60,000 nt of DNA from Membranipora membranacea (taxonomy: Eukaryota; Bryozoa; Gymnolaemata; Cheilostomatida; Membraniporidae). The DNA lies in assembly GCA_914767715.1 (NCBI GenBank), contig OU612073.1, positions 9,302,001 to 9,362,000 on the forward strand, given 5' to 3'. The notes under the pieces are model-generated. The model did no database searches and was not told the DNA's origin. It saw only the letters and a list, made by a program, of their open reading frames with translations. A program made the position numbers and the translations under genes. Of this stretch, positions 25,701 through 37,700 are shown piece by piece (position 1 is the first letter of the stretch; each line of letters begins with the position of its first letter).

Positions 25701-28700
25701 ATTTAGCGTTAGAGACAGACTACAAGGATATGATACATTTACTGGACAGAACTAGGATTAAGAAACTATATGACCAGTCACTGAACGCTGGCGCGATGGC
25801 AGCTTTAGTCTGAAGGGGGAGAGGAGGTTCTGTGAGGAACAATCAGACTTCATAAGCTGCAGCTGGTATACCGAGTCGACCACTTGGTTAATGAGTCATT
25901 TTTGTACCTACATCCTTTTGGTGATGTAAATATGGAACTGAGTTCGTGATAGAGCGGAAAAACTGCCAAGAGCCCAGCTAACACGACCTGCTTTAACTAA
26001 TTGGTAGTGCGGAGATGAACAAATACTACACCACTAATTAAAAGTTTACACTTACACTTAACCTAAAAATGTTTTAAAGAGCAAAAACAACACTAGAAGC
26101 CATATCAATGTGAATTTGTGCGACAATCTCACACCAGGGGATTGTCCCTGCTCTTACAAGGCGGAATTCGGCATAAAATAAAACCGACATATTCATCAAA
26201 AATCTGGATCATTTTCTCTTCGGCTTCATCAACATGATTTTGTTGAGATAGAAGTTGATTTGTTCCTATTACCTACCTTAAATAATTGGCATCACAGGCC
26301 CACTGCATTTTATGCAAGTTGGTGGTTTTGTCTCGGACATGACCACTGGGCAGCTGTTGGCCCTAAAATCAGCATAGACTTAATTCTTTCGAATCATGGG
26401 TGCTGTACACATAATTTAAATTCAACAAAATTGTGTACCATATGAATCAGGGGCTACTACGACATACCAATAAAAGTTCTATCAATATTGTCGTTGAGCA
26501 ATATTTTCTTCATATTACTGCAACCAATGGAGGAAGTTCATTGCTGCAACAGTCATAGTCATCATCCAATGAATGTCTCTGTATCAAACCATTGGTGTGT
26601 TGACTAATCACACAGCAATAACTCAACAAATAAACCTGGGGTAAATAAGTTAAGCTTACGTCTGGCTATTTATAATCCTACTCAGAAATTAGGTCATCTT
26701 ATCAAGCGTTGCGAAACTTGCATGCAGACGATGATTACTCATGTACACTATCATGTGCCTAGTAATAATATATACTTTTTAAGTTGAGGTGGAGTAGTAA
26801 GCATTACATTCACAAACCAGTGTGCGAGCAGAGCACATTATATGGGACACACGCAGAACAAGAACAAGATAATGGAGACTTTGAAGAGCTTGGTAGGGAA
26901 GGACGAGGAAAGTCTGCATATGAAGGATGAGTGGTTCACATCAGCACATGCTGGTGATATCGAAAAGATGAATGAGATTTATAACAAGTGATTATCTTCT
27001 CTCTAAATAAGACTGTAGACTAAATAACCTAATATGCAAAAAAACCCTTCTTTAATCAATCAAGGAGTTGGAACTTCTTGAATCTATGATACGCAAAGTA
27101 TCGGCCGTTGTATCAGCAATGAACTAGGTTTAGTTCATTGGTATCAGGGAGTCTCAGCATTACATCATTGACTTAATGGACATGGTCATCCTGGCTGCCT
27201 TTTCAAACTTTAAATCAGGGGATATCAATAGTGTCACCCTTAGTAAGTCCCTATTATTCGTTTAAAAATCTAATACAAACTTTGCAACAGCCCGTCTCAT
27301 GACCTTAGCTAAAATTGCTGATGCCACTGTATGATGTATATCTCTTTTGGGTAACATAGTTCCCTAGTTCTGCCTGCTAGTTGGTCACATCTGATGGGAG
27401 GGAAATGCTGGCTTGTCTGGGATGTGATGATAGATCTGAGTATGATGACTGGTTCTTGGTGGCTAGACAGGGTGAAATACTAGCCACGACAGAATTTTAT
27501 GAAAACTAGTAGGTCAAAATGTCAACATACAACAGCCACATTGTGGAAAACCAAGTATGAGGGAAACAAGCGTTAGCTAGCTCCAAGCCCATTGTGCCAA
27601 TTGCCAATACTCAGGCAGCCGTCATCACCCAGACTTTACTAGTCTGAGAATCCCCCCCCCTCCCCCCCGTTTGGCAACCCCCATGATTGGCCAAAAGAGT
27701 ATTATTATATTGTTTTACTTTTCATGAGATCACCTCTCACTCTCTCCTTCCCTCTCAACATATCGCTGTACGAGTGGCTATACCAATGTAAAGATTGATA
27801 CTCAGCTGAATTTAATAAGCATTGCTTATCGGCATCAAGTATTTAGTATCTTGGCTTTTACACCTTGGATTTCAAAATGTGACAAGAGTACAGGCACCTA
27901 GCATTTCATTAACTGAGATATGCCAGCATTTGTTTGCGTAATGTAAACAACAGCCAGACTAACACCTAGCCTGATAAACTTCATGTTTATTTCTATTATA
28001 GAATGGGATTTCTGCTCCACATTAACAGCAAAGACAAAGATGGTAACACGGCAGTGCATCACGCCATCATGGGTTATCACATAGAAGCTGCTACCTGGCT
28101 GATAGACCATGGAGCCCATTTTGACAAAAAGAACAAAGAGAAGAAAACTCCTTATGATTTGGCAATGGAAATGAAAGATATGTCTTTGGTAAACTTTCTT
28201 GAGATGCACAGAACTAAGGCTCAGATGATGGAGGCATGGGGTCGGGGTGCTGCTGCAGCTGGGGCAAGTACCCAGACTAAGATGTAAAACAGTTAAGAAC
28301 AAAAATTTGAGATCCAAAGATTCTAAAGCAAAATATCACTCTGACTCTTACTTCGGATGGAAACTCACTAATATCTTATATGGGACATGTACACCGTTGA
28401 CTGACACCTGAATGGATATGTCAAAAATCTCTATAATCAGTTGATCATTTTTTCTTTCTAACATGCGCAAGTTACTATACTAGGAATGGTGTGATAATGA
28501 CAATCATCTTGGTGTTAAGTTTTTACCATAATCATACAAATAGGCCTACACAATTATAACATGTTTATGATTTGTACAAGTTTCTATTTCAGCCCTATAT
28601 CAAATTCTGAATTATCAAACTTTCACTATAATAGTGTATTTACTCCAGTTTACACATAGGGCACACTGCAAACTTAAATTTTCAACAAGTTATTTTCCTA

Positions 28701-31700
28701 TGTAGTTAGACCCAAACACACTGTAAGTTCAACCTGTTCGTCATACACGCTAATTTAAAAAGAAAAAAATTCCAAATAACTCACTTGATTAAGTGACCTA
28801 TTTGATTTAAAGACTCACTTGATTTATTGACTCACTCGTCTCACTGACTCACCTTATTAAGCTGTTCGATGGTTTTGTCCTTAGACTCTAACTGACCCTC
28901 TAATTTTATGATACTCTGCTGTGTGGAGGTAAACTCAGATTGCAGATCAGCAAGGCGAGATTTGTACTCCTCCCTCTGTTTCTGTGCCTACCAAACAACA
29001 ATTCTATAAGATTAAACAGTTCTATGACCAGAAATCTTTTTCACTACATAAAGCATGTCCTTTCACATACCTAGTGCCTCCGTGTTATTTTATATTCATT
29101 TTTTATTTTTCCATTCGTGATCCGGTCTAAATTTTATGTTAGTACTAGTAGTCATTGAAATTTTATATACTAGTTCTGCTGATTTCTGTCCAATTATTCA
29201 AGTCAAACTCTATAATATATATTATATTATATATACAGTTTTATCTACATTCACCATCATCCACAGATGACAGCGCATATATCAGTATCAGTACAATTTT
29301 ATCTGTTATAACCATGAACATTATTATAAATATAAAAAACATAAATAAATATGAATAAAAGTATGAATACGTATATATATATATATATATATGTACTTAC
29401 AGCATTGATTTGCTGCTGCAACTGTTCGCATTGAAGTTTTAGTGATTCTGTCTGCTGTTCATTTTCTGATGTCTTAGTAGTGAGGTCTCTCTTCAATGAA
29501 GTTATCTACAGTGTAAAAAATATCATAGGTAACGATAAAGGCGACTGTTTCTTTACATAGAGTTTTAACAACCTAACATACATACATTTAAATAAGTACA
29601 TTTAAATTCGCATTGTCAAAACCTTTGTTTTCATTGAATTGAGTTTTATTCAATCAGTTTTATGTTTTGGTTTCTTTGCACATCAGGGAGAACATCTTCG
29701 GATGATGGTTGATGCAACAAAAATGTATATATATATATAACATGTTTGATACAAAAATATATTCAAAACTCACAAAACCGAGCAGCGCATTATTATGAAC
29801 AAAACATTTTTTTGAAAACAGGGAATTGTAAAAAAATGAAGATAGATCAAACTCCTTGAAGCAAGAGTGAATCTTTATCGGTCATAATATCCATTTATAT
29901 ATTGTGCTCATTGAAGTATTACAAAATGTTAATGAATTTCCAAATAGCAAATATGATTTTAAAAACTATCTTTCTGACAGGACCTGAAATTGCCAATTGA
30001 AATTTTGATAGACATTTTGGCAGAGTGGCTCATGGCCCCTGGGCAGAGCATTTTCTGCCTCGGTACAGACCTCAGACTAATTATACACATGGTAGGTCAA
30101 AGGGCAACCACGGCTTCAAACAACTTCTCATTGATTAATAGCAGATTGAACCTTATGCATAGGAAAAAAGACAAAATCTAATTCGGATGATTATTCAGCC
30201 AGAATTCTTGTGAAACATTTCATCCATCAGGTACTCAAACTCTGCTAAAATAGAATCTCACAGAGCAGTTTCCTGTTCCTGTTATATTTAGCCTGTGCTC
30301 TATCATTATTACAGCAATGTCTTGTAGCCTCCCTTAAACTGAAGTGTTACTCAGCTTAGAGTCAGCCATAGAGCTATCTCTATGGGGTCAGCAACCACTT
30401 TGAGTTTTGCACCGCATCATTCACAAAGCTGATGCTGCCCAGCACATTCTTTAGTACCCATTTATGCATGGCTGCAAAACCTTGGTTGCCCTTTAATGTT
30501 ACAGACAGACAGATAGACGAACCTTACGCTGTAGTCTCTCTGTGATTGTACATTGTTCTTCCATCTCACTACCATGTAACTTATTATTCTTTTCCAGTTC
30601 AGAAATTTTTGCCTTTAATGTCTTTATTTCGGCTTCTCGGGCCGATTTCTACCATGAATAATTGCATCACTATGTACAATGGGTTTGAGCAGGAGAAACA
30701 AATTGACCTTACTTTTACCCATGGAGGTTTTTCAATTAGAATGAGCTGTGCTATTTAGACCAAATCATAGCTATCACTTTGTACAAGATCACTACTAACT
30801 TGGTCTTTCAATTAGGCGAATTCGTTCACAAATCGTTCTCTCAGAATGTGTGACTTTGGGAGCAATTTGGGAACAAAAAGCTCTAGCAGGTCTCGCTTGC
30901 ACACTGTGTTAGTGATCAGATAGTGATTTTTGGCTTTATTGATCAGCAAACATGAGGGCAAACTCTGAAGAAACAACAATAGTCAACAGCTTGATAATAA
31001 TGAAGTAATGTAATTAGGAGTTGCCTACTCATTTATATAACATGTCAGAGAGTGGGTAACTACCGCTTGTAATGCTTTCACAGCAAGTTCGATGGGTTAA
31101 TTCAATTTTGTGTGCGTCTTTTCTGTTCGAATTTAGTATTTCAATTTTTACTAGCAGTCATTACCTGCTGTCTGAGATCTTTGTTGTTGCTCTGAGTCGT
31201 CTCGAGTTTCTTTCTTGTAGAACTCAAGTCGGTCTGCAGTTCTTTAAGTCTACTCTGTACTACGTTAGACCGAGTTTCTGCCTCAGATTGTTTGTTCTTG
31301 AGTCGATTGAGTTCCGATTGTAGTCGTACTTTTTCACCATCGTTAACTACACGCATTAAAAAGAAACATTGCGATACAATACGTGTATCTTTCTTATCAA
31401 TCGAATGATTTTCTCCCTGAAAATTCAATAATTTATTATTATGTCTGAAACCGGGACTTGGCCCTGTGTGGGCATTTACATAGTGCAGCATTTAAAAGAC
31501 ACATTCTTTTGGGGATTTCATTGAAAGGTCTAACCTTGAAAGAAAAGCGTTGTCAATAGGGTCATTTTCACCTATTTTTGAGCCATACAATACCAGGGGG
31601 TTATCAATAGACCTAACAACCTCGGTTTGACATGGATTTGAATACAAATTACGAACCGATTTTATCAGCTTTGTTCTGGACCTTCTCTTTAGCATCTAGA

Positions 31701-34700
31701 GCTAACTGACTCAGCCTTAGCTTAGCTTCAGTATCCTCCAGTGTGTTCTGTAGCTGAACTATTTCTGTATTTTTTGAATTGAGCGCCAACCTTTCAACAA
31801 AGAAAGCAGAAAATCGTGCATTTCTAACGTATTCAAATTCACGACTTCATTTTTGATGTAGCACATTGCTCACATACGAAATTGAGTTTAGCCTCGCTTG
31901 ACGTAATGTTAGCTAGCACCGGAAACTTAATAAAATTAAAAATAATATTATTGAGTCTATGGCTACCACTAATATTCATCAGTTGAGAGAATACTATATA
32001 ATATCAAGTAACAAGGTTCAGTGAATGTGAGCGATCTATAAATTCCCTATTTCAAGTCAGGAGAACTTCTCCGTCAGTGAAAAAATTACTCCTCTAGGTT
32101 AGAATGCCAATGTTCTTTAACAGATGACATGAGTCTATCTCTGCAAACAACCTTACCTCAGCTCAGTGATCTCATGATGACTGCCTGAAGAGTTAAAGTT
32201 CTCTCTGTTCTCGATTCTAGATGCCAGGTCTTCTAGTTGGCTGAGTTGTGATGACGTCACAGCTATCTCCTGCTGACATAAATGTAATTTTCTCTGCGTC
32301 TCCTCAAGCTGACATTTGAGTTCTATGTTCTCCATCTTAACTTGGTCTGTCTGCTGAAGTTCTACTTCCAGTGTATTTATCCTGATTAAAAATTAAAAAA
32401 CAAATTATGCTTGTTGTCACCAGACCAACGATGAAAACAAAAGAAAACGATGTTATAAACGAGTTATATATACCACATGATCTAATATATTATTATCTTC
32501 ATTATGACATAGTATTGGTGCTTCTTACCTGTCTTTCTGTTTGAGAAGCCCATTTTCCATGAAGCCAAACTGATCCTTTATAGTTTTTAGCTTCTCTGTC
32601 TTCAGTTTGACTTCAGCATGCAAGATATCCATATCTGAAATTTAGATCTTTTGATGAAAATTGAGATGCATGTACTTTAACATAGAGTAAATTTTTAGGA
32701 TGAACTCCAGGCCATTGATGATTATTTCAATCATTCTGACTTTTTTTAAATTAACCACAATCCAGTACGTTACATCTGATGCCTTGTATACACTGAATGG
32801 CATCAGGGGGGGGACAGCTAGTATTTTTAGACAATGACTTTGCAAAAAATGCTTTCACATCATTAATGACAACTCCTCATCTGAAATAACGTGAAATTGA
32901 GAAGGAATACCTTTGGTGAATCGCTCATTGTGTTGAATTTCTGTCCGCAACATATTTTCTTTTTCATCAAGTTGTTGTTTCAGTAATAAGATTGTTCCAT
33001 GCAAGGTGCCATTTTGATTGGTCAGTGTCTTAGCCTCCGTGACCTCACAGTCTAACACATGAAGTCGGCCCGTGAGCTCTTTGATTTGTTGATTCAGAGT
33101 TACATTAACAGAAGACAGATGGGAAGACTCTCCAGTGATTGTCATCAGCTGCTTTTCTTTTGAACTAAAAGTAGATAATACATAAAGAGATAAACTTAGA
33201 ACTTTGCAGAGTGAGACAATTTCGAACTTGTGGGATTTTTCATTCACAAGCTATTGCTAATCACACTGACAGTGACATCGAGACTGCGCTATTAACATGT
33301 GTATCTCTGATAGTTAGAGTCAATTTAGTATGAGTACCTAACATTCTCCCGCCCCTAATTAATGACATTGGCCAAAGGTCATCACTCCGAATGACTTGTG
33401 ATGGTACTCTGTCTATGTGAATTAATTCACTCTCTGTCAATCAGAAGTATACATGCAATAGTATATCACATGATCAGTGTGATTGCTAAATGATGCATTT
33501 TTCACCTCTGAAGACTGAAATTGTTTAGTGTTGTCTGATCAAGTTAGTTTGTCCCTTCTAACTATAGCTCACATTACTATTACCTGGCTTTAAATTGTGG
33601 ATACTGATTCTGTCATGGATAGAAAACCTTGTTCTTCAGCCCCAGAGGATACTGGACTGTACGGGTTAATTCCACCAACCACCCAACAAGTTCCAATTCA
33701 GGGAGTCTGCACGATCTGATTATAGGAGTTTAGGATCTCAGCAACATATAAACAAATAATCACCTGTGATCATGTTCCAGTTCTGACATTTTCATTCTCA
33801 ACTCTTTGTTGTGCTGAGTTAGAGTTTTCTTTTCCTCTTCTCTTTTCTGCAGATTATCCTTGAGGGACACCAAAGAGTGAGAACCTGCAGCCTTTGCATG
33901 AACTAACTCAGTGTCCAGATCCTCGGCTTTACCTAAAGCCTCATCTCTCTCCATTCTCAGCCTATAGTAAAAGTAGGGCTCTCTAATCACGGTCTCAAAT
34001 TTCATCGGACCCACATGTACAAACACAACATTTTGTATGCAACAATATTTTACATTTTGGGTTTATTACAGTATACATGACATATTTACATTAATCACAA
34101 TAACTCATTGATCTGATCTGATGATAATCTCCACTAAATTATATTATTTCCGGCATCAACAATTGTGATTAGACTAATGTCCCCACGATATTGAGCAGAT
34201 ACCTTCAAATGTTAAACGTATTTGAGCGTGTCAATAATATGTCCTGCACACTAGCCTAGCTCGTACCACAAAAGATCAATATATAGTAGCAGATGAGCAA
34301 ATTTTGTTAAACCATCTAAATGATGACAATAAAATTATTGAAATAAGTAATAATATATGATATATATTATAATATATATACAAGTATGGATCACACTTAC
34401 GCTTTGATGAGAGTTTGCTGCTCCTTCATTCTCTCCTCAGTCACTTTGAGCATGTCGCTGCACTGTCTCAACCTTCTGTTACTTTCAGTCACCTCCTTCT
34501 GAGAGTTGTTGTATCTGCTCTCAGATTTCCTATGGAGTTAAGATGAACACATATATAAGATATAAACATAGACTTAATAATAAACCTAGACAGGACACCA
34601 TATACAGCTGAAGTAAGGCATTTAATTGTGGGCGACGTAACGACATTGGAAGGTGTAGAAGCGCTATCATTGATTTACTGTCCACAATCCTGGTATTTTG

Positions 34701-37700
34701 TTCATAACTCGATCAATTTTGATCGGATTTTGAATTTGAAAATTGCTTTACAATTAGGAGCATCTTGTTATCAATTTGATATTCTTTCCTCTACAAAGAT
34801 CTTTTTTTTGCATAAAGTTAGTATCTGACTGTTCAGGACAAGCTGCTAAACCTATTGAAATTTTCAAACTCGAAATATCCAATCACGATTGAGTTATCGA
34901 CAAAAAACCTGGATTGTGGACAGTAAATCAATGATAGCATCCAATGTCATCATGCCTCACTGTCTCAATTATTATGCTCCATATAGTGTCCTGTCTAGGT
35001 TTATTATTTTGTCTATGGATATAAAACATATCGTGAATGCAAACCTAACAACTTTTCCTTGCTCTCTCAATCATTTATTGCATCCAAAACATTGATATAA
35101 AGATTTATCATGCCATGGGTTATGGGGCTAATACTTGTCCATCACTGATTATGAAGTATATTATTCTCAAAATTTGCCGCTATTTTTAGGCTTTACAAGT
35201 TAAATTATGACCATGTGATAGAAAACTTTAAAGAAACATGTTGTTATAAGTGTTTGTTAATTTGCTTGAAGAGTATTACATAAAACTGAATGTACTGTGA
35301 CATGTGGCAATCGATTGTGTATTTTTCACAATAGATTCCAATGACTTCAATGGGCTGATGGACAACACTTACTTGATAGCCTGATCCTGTGTTTGAATCT
35401 CGCTCTGTAGACAAACTATACTTTCCTGTAACTGGCTAATCAGTCTCTTATAAGTACTGACATCATCACTGCTCGATAACTGCGCTGTATTCAGCTGTGG
35501 AAACAAAAACGATGAGTAAAGATACTAACAGTGAGGGTTCCAGCGCAGATATTTGGGAGTGAAATTCATATCAGCGTATTCTCTGTGTTTGTCACAAACC
35601 GGGAGCTAAATTGAATGAGATCTATTTTCAGCCGATATGCAGATTCATATAATTGAAGAATATGATGGAAGCTCAACATGTTGATCGCAGCAAGGACTAA
35701 TACTGATCTATTTTAAAATTCAAATACTTAATTTTCTGTCTTTTAGACTTTAGGTTATAGTTGGCAGTATTTATATTATATATCAGTGATAGGGAACTAG
35801 CCTTAGTACCTGATTCATCTGTGAGTAGGCTGTATCTAGCTTGTTCCGTAGGTCATTTCTTTCCTTAAGTAGAGTTATGTTCTCCTGCTTAGTAAGGTGA
35901 AGCTGTGTCCTCAGGTCTTCAGGGTTACAATCACCAGAGCCTGGGGTGGCTTTGTACCAGCCCGGTGAAACTGGTAATGGTCCTGAGTCTACCATATCTA
36001 CACCTCCAACTCTTCGTTTATACTAGAGTGAAAGGAAAGGTCACAATACTCTGTTAAAACTCCTTCAGCAAGCAAAGTATTTAAAGGGATAATACACTTC
36101 TGATCTCTGTTTGGCAGCCAATGGAGCACAGAAAAATGTATGTACATACAAAAACTCCTTATTTGTAATTCAAAACCCCTTGTTCTGCTCAAATGTGCAT
36201 TCTAAATTGTAGTTGTGCATCTCCAACAAGAAATAAGACAACTATCAGAATTGCTTGCGATCTGAAAAAAGCTGATTTTGTGGGCAGTTGTGTGCTCCTA
36301 CCTCTTGGTTAGTGTTTCAATTGTCCAGATACTCAAAGTGCGCATGTGCAATAAGGATGACCTTTGACTTTAGCTTGTTATTTTCTAACAGCCCAGCTTA
36401 ACACTTTTATTACCATATCCGGTTATGGTAGTAAAAGTGTTAAGCTGGGCTGTTAGAAAATAACAAGCTAAAGTGCAAAGGTCATCCTTATTGCACATGC
36501 GCACTTTGAGTATCTGGACAATTGAAACACTAACCAAGAGGTAGGAGCACACAACTGCTCACAAAATCAGCTTTTTTCAGATCACAAGCAATTCTGTTAG
36601 TTGTCTTATTTCTTGTTGGAGATGCACAACTACAATTTAGAATGCACATTTGAGCAGAACAAGGGGTTTTGAATTACAAATAAGGAGTTTATGTATGTAC
36701 ATACATTTTTCTGTGCTCCATTGGCTGCAAAATAGAGATCAGAAGTGTATTATCCCTTTAAATGACACAACAATTCATCATTTAGTTTCCGTTTTTAGAG
36801 ATGAGTGCCCCTGATTTGATATACTAATATCAATGTGGGTTAAAATAAAACCGCATTTTTCGTGTGTCTGTCCGAAGACTGAGAAATAAAGGTGCCTTTA
36901 GGGCGGGGCATCCATATTCGGCGCCAAGTTGCTCTCAGTTTGCAGGCAGGTTGGAGCACACCTGGGGCGTCAATTGAGCCAAGTAGTCGGTATACTGCAA
37001 CTGGATTCGAACCCGAGACCTCCAACGTTTGCGCGTCAGAGGGAAGGCGCTCTAACCAACTGAGATACATGCTACTCCTTAAATGCTCAACTGTAGTAAA
37101 ACACAGACATATATGTAACCACCACCAGAAGGCAGCTGGATGATTAATACAGGTAAGTACTCACTTGGCTAAAATGAAATTGCTTTTGAGGAGTAGAATG
37201 CTCTGGAGTGATGGTGATGTACTGGTCATACTTTACAGGCCGCGGTGTAGGATTTAACTCGGCTACAGTCAGTGCGTGTCTATCTTTAGGTGATCGGGAT
37301 GATCTCCTGCTACCTCGCGAGGAAGATCGCCTTAAATAACAGTAAGACTTTATGTGAGTAACTTTTCAGAGTTACAGAGTTCATCAACACCACGTGCAGA
37401 TCAACTCGCATTACGGGTCAGCTTACTTTCCCAATGAACGAGCATACCGTAACACACAGCAAAAATATATTTCTTCTATATTTCTGAACAATAATGCCTC
37501 ACATAAAGAATAAGTAGCCAAGGTGTTGGCTCTGATTGGATGTTGGGTGGGATCAGAGCCAATGCCAGGTCGGATGGTACATTCCTTGAAACTACCAATT
37601 GAATGTAATGTGTGTGAAAAATCATTTAGTTTTCAAGGTGCTCTCTGTAACTGGGCATTGACTCTCTTTCCACCAAACAGCCAATCATATCAGAGCCAAC

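Noticed and set aside
27898-28317. 139-codon minus-strand open frame
   Set aside because: Shadow of the second ankyrin exon on the other strand.
37000-37075. Functional tRNA gene on the minus strand
   Set aside because: A and B boxes are present but the T and acceptor stems do not pair; better explained as a SINE head.
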